From contig JANXCW010000008.1 of the NCBI GenBank assembly GCA_025059775.1, forward strand, positions 55,427 to 119,426: 64,000 bases of DNA. Reading direction: 5' to 3'. Of this stretch, positions 42,533 to 50,401 are shown one piece after another. Below the pieces are notes generated by a model. It was given only the letters and a program-made list of their open reading frames with translations, ran no database searches and was not told where the DNA came from. The DNA comes from Armatimonadota bacterium (lineage in GTDB: Bacteria; Sysuimicrobiota; Sysuimicrobiia; Sysuimicrobiales; Sysuimicrobiaceae). Each line of letters starts with the position of its first letter. The stretch's first letter is position 1. The translations under genes and the position numbers were made by a program.

Positions 42533-42934
42533 CGCCCTCCGTGCACCGCGCGGGCCATGGCCCGGATGTGCTCGGGCGTGGTGCTGCAGCAGCCGCCGAG
42601 GACGCGCACCCCGAGGGTGAGGGCCCCGCGGGCGAACTCCGCAAGTTGCTGGGGGGTGGCGTCGTAAACGGGCCCGGCTTGACCTCCTTACCACCCGGTC
42701 TTGCAGTCCCAGGCGTTGCAGCCGCGCCCGGTTTGCCCCGAACGTGCACGTGAGGACCAGCTCCGCGCCCGCCTCCACGTAGGCCCGGTGCACGGCGGCG
42801 ATGGCCTCCGGACGTTCCAGAACCCAGGCCTCTTGTGCCCTCCCGGGAGGCAGGCCCGCGGCCAAGAGCATGGTCCCCATGGCCCCGTCCGCCAGGATGG
42901 GCGGTCCGTGCTGCAGGCGGTCCAGGAACGCCAT
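42529..42934 (-). pseudogene. Homocysteine S-methyltransferase remnant with large internal deletion
   Basis: The N-terminal 80 residues are good homocysteine-methyltransferase sequence (RLQHGPPILADGAMGTMLLAAGLPPGRAQEAWVLERPEAIAAVHRAYVEAGAELVLTCTFGANRARL). The DNA then jumps near 42695 to the C-terminal end in another frame: [47 protein letters not shown] and the stop at 42529. About 170 middle residues are gone, including one zinc Cys. It would have methylated homocysteine to methionine, either alone or as the first domain of a MetH-type enzyme. Confidence 0.87.
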
Positions 42935-42936
42935 CG

Positions 42937-43302
42937 CTACCCGTACCCCAGCTCCTCCAGTCGATCCTCATCCAGCCCGAAGTAGTGGGCGAGCTCGTGG
43001 AGCACCGTGCGCCGGATCTCCTCCCGCAGCTCCTCCTCCGTCTCGCACGCCGCCACGAGTGGCCGCAGGAACACCGTGATGCGGTCCGGCACGAGCGGTG
43101 GCTCCAGTCCCCGCTCGGGGAGTGGAGTCCCCTCGTACAGGCCGAAGAGCAGGTCTCCAGGCCTCAGTCCCACGGAAGCCAGTTGCTCGGGCGTGGGTTC
43201 GTCCTCCACCACCACGTGTACGTTCTCCAGGGCCCGCCGAAATTCAGGCGGGAGGGTGCGGAGGACCTCCTCCACGAGGCGCTCGAAGCGCTTCCGGGTC
43301 AC
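42937..43302 (-). CDS. Zincin-like metallopeptidase (minimal MMP type)
   Basis: A 121-residue protein with the HExxH zinc site in IRRTVLHELAHYFGLDEDRL (His, Glu, His near 100-104 and a downstream Asp). This is the compact metallopeptidase family also called DUF1025/PF06262. The opening RKRFERLVEEVLRTLPPEFRRALENVHVVVED and GLYEGTPLPER are typical. It starts inside the upstream dioxygenase gene (4-nt overlap). Substrate unknown; probably cytoplasmic. Confidence 0.88.
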   Translation of the reverse strand: MTRKRFERLVEEVLRTLPPEFRRALENVHVVVEDEPTPEQLASVGLRPGDLLFGLYEGTPLPERGLEPPLVPDRITVFLRPLVAACETEEELREEIRRTVLHELAHYFGLDEDRLEELGYG

Positions 43303-44261
43303 GGGGCCTTTACGGGCTCCGGCGCGGGTGGGTAGATGAGTTTCGGCAGCACCGCCTCGATCTCCGCCCGGTAGGGCTCCAGCCAGGGCGGCAGCACCAG
43401 CCGCTCGCCCAGGTGTTCAGGATCCTCGTCCACCGCGAAGCCCGGACCATCCGTAGCAAGTTCGTACAGCACCCCGCCGGGCTCGGAGAAGTACACGGAC
43501 TGGAACCAGAACCGGTCGATGGCGGGAGTGGGGCGGAGGCCCGCCAGGAGTACCCGCCGTCGCACCTCCTGCTGGTGGTCCTCGTCCGCCACCCGCCAGG
43601 CCAGGTGGTGCACCGTACCCACGCCCCACCGTCCACGGCCCTCCCACGGCCGCTCCTGGACATCCAAGAGGCCGCCTGACCCACCTCCTGCCACCCTGTA
43701 CCGGTGCCACCCATCCTCCTCCGCCACGTGGTCGAGGCCCAGGATGTCCTCGAGGAACTGGGCGGTGGGCCGCCTCCGCTGCACCCACATCCGGGCAGCA
43801 TGCAGGCCCCGGATCTGGTGCTCGGGCGGGACCGGGCTTCCTTCCCAGGGCGTAAACGGGCGATCCTCCGCCTCCACCAGCGCAAGCCGCAGCCCGTGGG
43901 GATCCGTAAAGGGCAGGACGGGTTCTCCGAACCGGACCTCACGTGGCTCCGTACGCACCCCGTATCGCTCCAACCGCTCCCCCCAGTACCGGAGGCTCCC
44001 GCGGGGAACGGCGAGAGCCACCTCCACCACAAGCCCTGTTCCCAGCCTTCCCGGGGGCATGTGGGCCCACGGGAAGAAGGTGAGTTCCGTTCCCGGGTGG
44101 CCCTCCGCGTCCGCGTAGAAGAGGTGATAGGTCCCGGGGTCGTCCTGGTTCACGCTGCGCTTCACCAGGCGCATCCCCAGCACCCCCGCGTAAAAGTCCA
44201 CGTTCTCCTGGGCGGGACCGGAAATACAGGTGATGTGGTGCAGGCCCAGGACCGGTCTCAT
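43299..44261 (-). CDS. VOC family ring-cleaving dioxygenase (LinE/MhqO-like)
   Basis: A 320-residue protein with two pairs of VOC (glyoxalase/extradiol dioxygenase) modules. Likely metal ligands are His in LGLHHITCI (residue 8), His in VHHLAWRV, and Glu in GGVLYELATDG. The pattern KRSVNQDDPGTYHLFYADAEGHPGTELTFFPW is characteristic of ring-cleaving dioxygenases of the MhqO/PcpA-like group, which open hydroquinones. ATG 44261 follows AGGAGGT. It is coupled to hemH by an ATGA overlap. Its inclusion in a heme operon may only reflect shared transcription. Confidence 0.85.
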   Translation of the reverse strand: MRPVLGLHHITCISGPAQENVDFYAGVLGMRLVKRSVNQDDPGTYHLFYADAEGHPGTELTFFPWAHMPPGRLGTGLVVEVALAVPRGSLRYWGERLERYGVRTEPREVRFGEPVLPFTDPHGLRLALVEAEDRPFTPWEGSPVPPEHQIRGLHAARMWVQRRRPTAQFLEDILGLDHVAEEDGWHRYRVAGGGSGGLLDVQERPWEGRGRWGVGTVHHLAWRVADEDHQQEVRRRVLLAGLRPTPAIDRFWFQSVYFSEPGGVLYELATDGPGFAVDEDPEHLGERLVLPPWLEPYRAEIEAVLPKLIYPPAPEPVKAP

Positions 44262-45220
44262 GGTCCACCTCCTGGGTGCTTTCCCCAAGCGCCCTGCTCA
44301 CCCCGCGTTCCGGCCGCCCGCTCTACCTCGTCCGCGAGTCCCTCGAGGAACTCCTCGTCCGCGTTCAGGGACTCCGTGCGCCGGAACTCCAAGCCCAGCT
44401 CCCGGGCGCGCTGGGCGGCCTCGATATCGAGATCGTACAGGATCTCGAGGTTATCCGCCACGAACCCGATGGGGACCACCAGTACTGCCGTGGCTCCCTC
44501 CGCGCGGACCTCCGGGAGGATCTCCAGGATGTCCGGGCCCAGCCACGGGATTCCGCCGTGGCCTGCGCTCTGGTACGCGAACCGCCACCGCCAGAGCCCC
44601 ACCCGGGCGGCCAGCGCCTCGCAGGTCTCCTGCAGCCGCCTCGGGTACGGGTCATCCCACTCGAGGATGCGTTCGGGTAGGCTATGGGCGGTGAAGACCA
44701 CCGCGACCGGGTCCGCGAGTTCCACCAGGGCCTTGCGGATGCGCCGCGCCAGGGCACCCAGGTAGCGGGGGTTGAGGTGCCAGGTGCGCACGGCCCGCAA
44801 CGTCGCCTCCGGGTACTGCGCGAGGACGGGTGTCGCGTACTCCAGGTACTCGTCCACGATCATGCGGGACTCATGAGGCGCCAGCACCAGTGCCACGATC
44901 TCCCGCACGCCATCCTGGAGCATGCGGCGCGTCACCTCAGGGATGAAGGGGTCCGCGTGCTTCATGGCCAGGTATACCCGGAACCGGCCTGGGGAGCGGC
45001 GATCCAGGGATGCCTGAAGGGCCGTCGCCTGAGTCTCCGTGATGGCCCGCAGCGGAGAGGCCCCGCCGATCCGGAGGTAGCGCTCCCGGAGGTCCTCCAG
45101 CTCCGCATCCGAAGGCCGCCTTCCCCTCCGGATGTGGGTGAAGTACGCCTCCACCTCCTCCAGGTTGCGCGGAGTACCGTACGCCATGAGCAACACCCCG
45201 ATGGGGTCAGCCCGCCCCAT
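44258..45220 (-). CDS. hemH: Ferrochelatase, coproporphyrin type (HemH/CpfC)
   Basis: A 320-residue chelatase that inserts ferrous iron into the porphyrin. IGVLLMAYGTPRNLEEVEAYFTHIRRGRRPSDAELEDL is very close to the Gram-positive coproporphyrin ferrochelatase pattern, and the catalytic His is in VVFTAHSLPERI. Later motifs are YQSAGHGGIPWLGPDI and VVPIGFVADNLEILYDLDIEA. With HemQ encoded upstream, the enzyme probably acts on coproporphyrin III. The ATG 45220 overlaps hemE by 14 nt. Confidence 0.93.
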   Translation of the reverse strand: MGRADPIGVLLMAYGTPRNLEEVEAYFTHIRRGRRPSDAELEDLRERYLRIGGASPLRAITETQATALQASLDRRSPGRFRVYLAMKHADPFIPEVTRRMLQDGVREIVALVLAPHESRMIVDEYLEYATPVLAQYPEATLRAVRTWHLNPRYLGALARRIRKALVELADPVAVVFTAHSLPERILEWDDPYPRRLQETCEALAARVGLWRWRFAYQSAGHGGIPWLGPDILEILPEVRAEGATAVLVVPIGFVADNLEILYDLDIEAAQRARELGLEFRRTESLNADEEFLEGLADEVERAAGTRGEQGAWGKHPGGGP

Positions 45221-46232
45221 CCTTTCCCTCCCTTCTGCCCCGCTCGTGTACGAAGTGCACCACCATCGCCAGCTTCCCGGGATCCGTCTCCGGTGGGACC
45301 CCGTGTCCCAGATTGAAGATGTGCCCCGCCAGGCGCTTCCCCTCTTCCAGGATGGCGCCCGTGCGGGAGAGCAGATGCGCCTCGGTTCCCAGCAACAGGG
45401 TCGGGTCCAGGTTGCCCTGCACCACCGACTTTCCGGATTGGGCTGAGGCATCCCGTAAACGCACCCGCCAGTCCACCCCGAGCACCTCCGCGGGGAGGTC
45501 CACAAAGTGCGCGAGCAGGTGGGAACTCCCCGTGGAGAAGTAGATGCGGGGAACGGTGGGGCCTACTGCCTCCAGCATGGCCACGAGGTGGGGTCGGACG
45601 CTGACCACGAAATCCTCGGGGGAGAGTGCCCCCACCCACGAGTCGAAGACCTGCACGAGCTGTACCCCTGCCTCCACCTGGGCCCGGAGGTACCGACCGA
45701 GATTGCGGGCCAGGGTATCCAGGAGCCGGTGCCACAGCTCCGGGTTTCGGTGGAGGAAGGTCCGGGTTCGGGGCCAGTCGCGACTCGTCTGTCCCTCCAG
45801 AAGGTAGGCGGCCACCGTGAAGGGGGCGCCGGCGAACCCGATGAGGGGCCGGTCAAGGGCGGAGCGCACCAGCCGGATGGCCTCGAAGGTGAAACGGATC
45901 CGATCCGGATCGAGTTCCGGGAGGTGCGCTAGACGCTCCACCTCCACCCGCACCACGGGTCCCTTCCCCTCCTCCAAGTAGAAGTCCAGCCCCATACCCC
46001 ACAGGGGCACCAGGAGGTCGCTGTAGAGGATGGCGGCGTCCACGTCCAGGCGGCGCAGGGGCATGAGGGTGATCTCCGCGGCCAGTTCAGGGTCCCGGAG
46101 GAGCTCCCGCATGGGGTACCTTCGCCGGAGGGCTCGGTACTCGGGGAGGTAGCGGCCCGCCTGCCGCATGAACCACACGGGCGTGGTGTCTACGGGCTCT
46201 CCCCGGGCGGCTCGAAGGATCCGGTCCCTCAT
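45207..46232 (-). CDS. hemE: Uroporphyrinogen decarboxylase HemE
   Basis: A 341-residue enzyme that decarboxylates uroporphyrinogen III to coproporphyrinogen III. Signature sequences are TPVWFMRQAGRYLPEYRALR (residues about 16-35), AAILYSDLLVPLWGMGLDFYLEEGKGPVV with the catalytic Asp, and GFAGAPFTVAAYLLEG. The later HIFNLGHGVPPETDP is also typical. It is clearly the heme enzyme, unlike the URO-D-like methyltransferase at 14.5 kb. It overlaps the CopD-like gene by 4 nt and hemH by 14 nt. Confidence 0.97.
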   Translation of the reverse strand: MRDRILRAARGEPVDTTPVWFMRQAGRYLPEYRALRRRYPMRELLRDPELAAEITLMPLRRLDVDAAILYSDLLVPLWGMGLDFYLEEGKGPVVRVEVERLAHLPELDPDRIRFTFEAIRLVRSALDRPLIGFAGAPFTVAAYLLEGQTSRDWPRTRTFLHRNPELWHRLLDTLARNLGRYLRAQVEAGVQLVQVFDSWVGALSPEDFVVSVRPHLVAMLEAVGPTVPRIYFSTGSSHLLAHFVDLPAEVLGVDWRVRLRDASAQSGKSVVQGNLDPTLLLGTEAHLLSRTGAILEEGKRLAGHIFNLGHGVPPETDPGKLAMVVHFVHERGRREGKDGAG

Positions 46233-46630
46233 CGCACCAGCCGGGTGGAGAGGTACAGGATGGAGATCTGCAGGGCGAGGTTCGCGCGGCCGATCCAGGT
46301 GGCGAGGGGGACGAACCGACCGCGCCGGTGCGCGACCCGGGGCGCGATCCAGAGGTCGTGGACAGCTTTGAGGGCGATGGCCGTGGCCACCAGGGGGAGC
46401 TTCACCGCAAGGATGCCCCCACGGGGATCCCATCCCGTGGCCAAAAACCACAGTCCCGTAAGCACCAGCACCACCACCGCAGCCCAGGAGACCGTGCGGA
46501 AGACCCGCCCTAACGCCCGGAAGGCCCCGGGATCCTCGCGGCGGAGGCGGGGTGCGGCCAGGAAGAGGAGCACGTTCCCGCCAACCCACGTAGCCGCGGC
46601 CAGGACGTGGAGGAACACCAGGGCTCCCAC
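46229..46630 (-). CDS. CopD/HemJ-like four-helix membrane protein
   Basis: A 133-residue protein with four predicted membrane helices. The first has LVFLHVLAAATWVGGNVLLFLAAPRL, comparable to the His-containing first helix of HemJ and CopD proteins; the third carries KLPLVATAIALKAVHDLW with a buried Lys. HemJ-type proteins oxidise protoporphyrinogen. In this operon no other porphyrinogen oxidase is present, so a role in that step is possible; this is inference from position and pattern. It might instead be a plain CopD-like protein. Confidence 0.6.
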   Translation of the reverse strand: MGALVFLHVLAAATWVGGNVLLFLAAPRLRREDPGAFRALGRVFRTVSWAAVVVLVLTGLWFLATGWDPRGGILAVKLPLVATAIALKAVHDLWIAPRVAHRRGRFVPLATWIGRANLALQISILYLSTRLVR

Positions 46631-46633
46631 CGG

Positions 46634-47134
46634 TCAGCGGGCCTGCCCGGAAACCCACTCCGCGACGTGCTCCGGCTCGAGGAGGACCTCCCGCCGCACG
46701 CCCCATCCGAAGTGTTCTTCGGACAGGACGAAGACCCGTTGCGGGACAATCCGGAAGAACCGGATGTCGGACCGTTCCGCAATCACCTCCGCCACGGCAA
46801 ACCGTCCCCGGGCGGAGGGGAAGCGGGTAAGGTAGTGCGCGATGGCCTCTTCGGCCTCCGGACCGCGGAGTAGCTGAGCGACACCGCTCAGCTGGATACC
46901 CCGCAGGGGCCGGGTCTGGGGCGGGTAGATGGCCGCGGCCACCTGAGCGGTGCGGAGGATGTCCTGGGCGTGGCGGGTCTGCACTCGGGACATGAAATAG
47001 AGGAGGGGACGATCCACCAGCTCCCACGCATACAGTACGGGCGCGGCCCAGGGCCCCTCGGGTCCCACGGTGGCCAGGGTCATGACCCGGTTCTCCTCCA
47101 GCAGGTCGAGGAGGACCCGGTACGGATCCGTCAC
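46634..47134 (-). CDS. Pyridoxamine 5'-phosphate oxidase-like FMN-binding protein
   Basis: A 166-residue split-barrel protein. The start DPYRVLLDLLEENRVMTLATVGPEGPWAAPVLYAWE and LLYFMSRVQTRHAQDILRTAQVAAAIYP match the PNPOx-like FMN fold. Related split-barrel proteins bind FMN, F420 or heme (HugZ); with its hem neighbours a heme-linked role is conceivable but unproven. It is coupled to hemQ by a 4-nt overlap, and its stop lies 3 nt before the next start. Confidence 0.78.
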   Translation of the reverse strand: MTDPYRVLLDLLEENRVMTLATVGPEGPWAAPVLYAWELVDRPLLYFMSRVQTRHAQDILRTAQVAAAIYPPQTRPLRGIQLSGVAQLLRGPEAEEAIAHYLTRFPSARGRFAVAEVIAERSDIRFFRIVPQRVFVLSEEHFGWGVRREVLLEPEHVAEWVSGQAR

Positions 47135-47784
47135 GGGCCGAACACCTCGTCCAGCACCTCGTCCACGCTGCCATACCGGGCGGTGTAGATGGGGATGTCC
47201 CGCAGGGTGTACGGCCGGGCCGCGGTCCCGCGCATGGCCACCACGAGATCGCTGAACCGCTCCAGATCATCCGTCTCGTAGGCCACCACGAACTCCCAGT
47301 CTGCAAGCCCCGTGGCGTACAGCAGCAGTTGGTCGATGTCCTCGTATGCGTGTCCCACCCGGGCATGCTCTGCCATCATGGCGCGTCGGACCTCCACGGA
47401 CAGCTGGTACCACTCGTGGGTCTTCGTGAAGGGATAGACCACGAGGTACTGCTTGCGCGGCCCCGGGACCCGCATGGTGGTACCGCTGCGGCCGGTGTAC
47501 GGAGAAGGCCGGATGAAGCCCCACAGGGCATCCCGCAGGAGGAGCTCCGTGCGCACGAAGCACCGGGCCGCGGCCCGATACGCCTCGGGACGAGAGGCGG
47601 CGATCCACACCCCAAAGGCCGCGTCCGCCCGGAAACCCACCAGGCTGTAGGTGTAGATCGCCACCACACCGTCCTGCCCCGCCGCCAGGTTGACGGCTTC
47701 CCGCACTCGCCCGCCCCCCTGCCGCGTGCGGTCCTCGGGCGGAACCTGGAAGAACAGAAACCCGTGGATCCTCGCCAGCTCCAT
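47131..47784 (-). CDS. hemQ: Coproheme decarboxylase HemQ (chlorite dismutase family)
   Basis: A 217-residue protein of the chlorite dismutase fold. The C-terminal half has KQYLVVYPFTKTHEWYQLS with the proximal His, RRAMMAEHARVGHAYEDIDQLLLYATGLADWEFVVAYETDDLERFSDLVVAMRGTAARPYT, as in HemQ/ChdC. This enzyme turns iron-coproporphyrin (coproheme) into heme b, the last step of the coproporphyrin-dependent path. The distal Arg of true chlorite dismutases is not evident. ATG 47784 with GGGGAGA is chosen over GTG 47805. It is the first gene of the heme operon. Confidence 0.9.
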   Translation of the reverse strand: MELARIHGFLFFQVPPEDRTRQGGGRVREAVNLAAGQDGVVAIYTYSLVGFRADAAFGVWIAASRPEAYRAAARCFVRTELLLRDALWGFIRPSPYTGRSGTTMRVPGPRKQYLVVYPFTKTHEWYQLSVEVRRAMMAEHARVGHAYEDIDQLLLYATGLADWEFVVAYETDDLERFSDLVVAMRGTAARPYTLRDIPIYTARYGSVDEVLDEVFGP

Positions 47785-47834
47785 CGTCTCCCCCCGACAG
47801 GACACTCGTCAGGCTCAGCCACTTCCCCGCAGGT

Positions 47835-48308
47835 CTAGGCCTTCCGGACTCCCCGACGGCGGCCTGCCGCGGCCCCCCGAGCCGTCCGCCTCTTTGGCCG
47901 GGCCACCTGGGCCCGGCGGCCTCCGCCCCCCCGGCGGCCGGTGCGTCTCAGCTCCCGTTTGAGGGCCTGCAGGTCCTCCAGGCGGATCAGAAACGACCGC
48001 CCCACCCGCTGGGCAGGTAGCCTCCCCTGATGGATGTACTTGTACACCGTCACCGTGGTCCGGCCCAGGTACCTCGCGGCCTCCTCGACCCCGAGGGTTC
48101 GTGGCGCAGCAGGGGCCATCTCCGGGGCCTCCGGCTCCGCGACCTCCAGAGCAGGGGTGGCTTTCTCCGGAGTCCCGATGCTGTGGAGGGCGCTTTGCAG
48201 GGCGTGGACCGTCCGTTGGAGGTACTCTTCGATCTCCGCCGCGCTCATCTCCCGCTGGGCGGCCTGGGTTTTCACGATCTCAACGGCCATGTGGAGGATG
48301 TCGGACAA
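47835..48308 (-). CDS. MucR-like/excisionase-type DNA-binding regulator with basic tail
   Basis: A 157-residue protein in three parts. Residues 1-40 (SDILHMAVEIVKTQAAQREMSAAEIEEYLQRTVHALQ) resemble the N-terminal region of MucR/Ros regulators. Residues about 72-120 (LGVEEAARYLGRTTVTVYKYIHQGRLPAQRVGRSFLIRLEDL) form an excisionase/MerR-type winged helix. The tail is rich in Arg and Lys (GRRGGGGRRAQVARPKRRTARGAAAGRRRG), as in histone-like proteins. The zinc-finger of real MucR is absent. Start TTG 48308 follows GGAGGT at 48314-48319. It is divergent from the prkA operon and may regulate it (inference). Confidence 0.65.
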   Translation of the reverse strand: MSDILHMAVEIVKTQAAQREMSAAEIEEYLQRTVHALQSALHSIGTPEKATPALEVAEPEAPEMAPAAPRTLGVEEAARYLGRTTVTVYKYIHQGRLPAQRVGRSFLIRLEDLQALKRELRRTGRRGGGGRRAQVARPKRRTARGAAAGRRRGVRKA

Positions 48309-48527
48309 GGTGCACCTCCAAAGGGGAAACCGTTTCCAGCGTGATCCTATCGTACCATCCATTCCCGGAGTTGAATTCACAATTGTGTTCTATCATATCA
48401 TTGTATTCTATTATTCGGACGCACACGGCCAGAGGGAGGCCCTGGGACCGGGCCGACACCCGTGGCTGCGGATCTGGTCCTGCAGGCGCTTGCGGGCTCG
48501 CACGCACGGCACGAACAGAGGAATTCC

Positions 48528-48562
48528 GCCCCCCTTCCCCTTTTGACAGGGGGAAGGGGGGC
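48528..48562. promoter_or_regulatory. 13-bp inverted repeat enclosing the prkA -35 box
   Basis: GCCCCCCTTCCCC (48528-48540) and GGGGAAGGGGGGC (48550-48562) are perfect inverted arms around TTTTGACAG. Since the -35 box lies in the spacer, a dimeric regulator binding both arms would control transcription. It could also be read as a transcribed hairpin only if transcription came from further upstream. Confidence 0.7.
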
Positions 48563-48572
48563 TGCGTATACT
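48543..48572 (+). promoter_or_regulatory. Sigma-A promoter of the prkA operon
   Basis: TTGACA at 48543-48548 and TATACT at 48567-48572 with an 18-base spacer. Transcription would begin near 48579, leaving a leader of about 160 nt. Confidence 0.78.
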
Positions 48573-48605
48573 TGCGGCAAGCCGCCGGCCGGGCGGCGTG
48601 GGAGG

Positions 48606-48678
48606 GACCACCGCGGGCGCGCGGTGGTCGGAGAAACCCAACGGGCCCAGCGGAGTCCTTCCCCTCCGTCTGGGCCCG
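48606..48678 (+). other. Two hairpins in the prkA leader
   Basis: Hairpin 1: GACCACCGC (48606-48614) with GCGGTGGTC (48621-48629). Hairpin 2: CGGGCCCAGCGGAG (48642-48655) with CTCCG-T-CTGGGCCCG (48664-48678), one bulged base. Neither is followed by a run of T, so simple termination is unlikely; they may stabilise or control the message. Confidence 0.6.
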
Positions 48679-48737
48679 CGTGTTCTGGAGAGTTTAAGAA
48701 GGGGGCCGGGGGAGCCGAAGCTCTATTGAGGAAAGCC

Positions 48738-50399
48738 ATGGAGATCCGGACGGTGGGGGAGTACCTGCAGGCGGCGCGGTCCGACGAGCGGCTGACGCGC
48801 ACCACGCATCACTACATCGCGGACATGATCGAGTACTTCGGGCCGGAGAAGGTCTTCGAGGGAATCTACGGAATGAGCAAGCAGCTCCAGGACATTGTCA
48901 GCTACTTTCGGGGATACGCCATGTCCATGGAGCGCCGGCTGCTCCTGTTGGTGGGTCCGCAGGGATCCGGCAAGAGCATGACCGTGGACAAGCTGAAGCG
49001 GAAGCTGGAGGAGTACTCCCGAACAGAGGCGGGTATTCTGTATGCGGTGGAGGGCTGTCCCTTCCACCAGCACCCCTTCGATCTCGTTCCCCATGAGGTG
49101 CTGGACCAGTACGGCCTGTACTGGCATGAGGAGGCGGTGCCCTGCCCCGTGTGCGAACGGCTCATCCGCCGGCTCGGGGGATGGGAGCACGTGCCCGTGA
49201 AGCGGATCTACATCTCCGCCCGGCACAAGGTGGGGATCGCCAAGCATACCCCCACGGACCTGCGTCGGGAGGACATCACCAACTTCGTGGGCAACATCAA
49301 CTTCGCCATGCTCAAGGAGCGGGGCTCCACCTACGACCCGGATGCCTACGACTTCGAGGGCAAGATCATCTGGGCGAACCGGGGGATCCTGGACTGGACG
49401 GAGGTCTTCAAGAGCCGCCGGCAGCTGCTGTCCTTGCTCCTGGAGCTCATCCAGTCCAAGCGTGTGGACCTCGCCAACTTCCCTACGGTGCATGTGGACC
49501 TCGTGGTCATCGGGCACACCAACTACCCCGAGTACAACGTCTTCCTGCAGGAGGACATCATGGAGCCCCTGCGGGGTCGAATCCACAAGATCGACTTCCC
49601 GTACAACATGGACCTCGCGGGGGAGATGCAGATCTACCGGACCCTGGTAGAGCGGGCCAACCGCCGCCGCGGGGAGCGCAAGCACGCGCCCCAGGACGTG
49701 TACGAGCTGGCCGCCCGCTATGCCCTCAAGACCCGGGAGGAATCCGGAGGAATGCGGGGTCTGAGCCCGCGGTTCTTCGAAGACGCCTTCTCATATGCCT
49801 ACGCAAAGGCGGAGACCTGCCTGGATCTCGAGCTCATCTCCGAGGCCATCGAGCGTACCTTCGAGCACCAGTCCATGAAGGACCTGAACCTGAAGGAGCT
49901 CCTGCGTCAGTTCGAGGAGACCAAGATGGAGTTCATTCAGGGAAAGATCTCCCTCATCGTGGAACGCATTGTGCCCACTCAGTTCTTTGAGTACGGCCAG
50001 AACCTCTACCGGAACTACCTCGATGCCGTGAGCCGGCACGTGCTGGGGGAGCCGCTGGCGGAGCGGGAGAAGGAGCTGCTGGACGAGGTGGAGGGGATCC
50101 TCATCGCGAAGCGTCAGATCAGCCGTCAAGGGCGGCTCGCCTTTGAGAACGTGCTTGTGGAGCGCAAGGAGGAACTCATCAACCTGCCCTACACGGAGAA
50201 CGAGCACCTACGGGGAGCCATCAACGAGGTGGTGTTCAACAAGATCAAGAACTGCCTGCGTCTCTACGACAAGACGGAGGAGATGGATCCGCAGAGCCGG
50301 GCCTTGTTGCAGACCCTGTACCGCACCGCTCAGGAGGAGTACGGGTACTGCGAGGTATGCGCGCGGAGCCTACTGAAGATCATCGGGCGGAGCGTGTAG
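48738..50399 (+). CDS. prkA: Serine protein kinase PrkA (YeaG-like)
   Basis: A 553-residue AAA-type protein. The Walker A site is LLLLVGPQGSGKSMTVDKLKRKLEE (near residues 70-90). The zinc-like Cys pair CPVCERL, the conserved KHTPTDLRREDITNFVGNINFAML, and the C-terminal kinase-like domain (after about 380, RGLSPRFFEDAFSYA...) agree with PrkA of Bacillus and YeaG of E. coli, but those are about 630-645 residues, so this is a shorter form. In other bacteria it acts in starvation responses or sporulation, and an ATP-dependent protease role has also been proposed. First gene of the prkA-DUF444-spoVR operon. Confidence 0.92.
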   Translation: MEIRTVGEYLQAARSDERLTRTTHHYIADMIEYFGPEKVFEGIYGMSKQLQDIVSYFRGYAMSMERRLLLLVGPQGSGKSMTVDKLKRKLEEYSRTEAGILYAVEGCPFHQHPFDLVPHEVLDQYGLYWHEEAVPCPVCERLIRRLGGWEHVPVKRIYISARHKVGIAKHTPTDLRREDITNFVGNINFAMLKERGSTYDPDAYDFEGKIIWANRGILDWTEVFKSRRQLLSLLLELIQSKRVDLANFPTVHVDLVVIGHTNYPEYNVFLQEDIMEPLRGRIHKIDFPYNMDLAGEMQIYRTLVERANRRRGERKHAPQDVYELAARYALKTREESGGMRGLSPRFFEDAFSYAYAKAETCLDLELISEAIERTFEHQSMKDLNLKELLRQFEETKMEFIQGKISLIVERIVPTQFFEYGQNLYRNYLDAVSRHVLGEPLAEREKELLDEVEGILIAKRQISRQGRLAFENVLVERKEELINLPYTENEHLRGAINEVVFNKIKNCLRLYDKTEEMDPQSRALLQTLYRTAQEEYGYCEVCARSLLKIIGRSV

Positions 50400-50401
50400 G
50401 C

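Larger units (their letters stand above)
48309..48737. other. Divergent control region between the regulator and prkA
   Basis: About 430 bases without a gene. It includes an AT-rich patch (48370-48416) with the palindrome CACAATTGTG (48378-48387), then a 13-bp inverted repeat around a sigma-A promoter, then a roughly 160-nt leader with two hairpins before prkA. Confidence 0.7.

Noticed and set aside
41201..42934. 577-codon minus frame opposite maeB
   Set aside because: Only its first 80 codons (42934 to about 42695) match a protein family; the rest is a shadow of maeB. The true feature is the short methyltransferase remnant.
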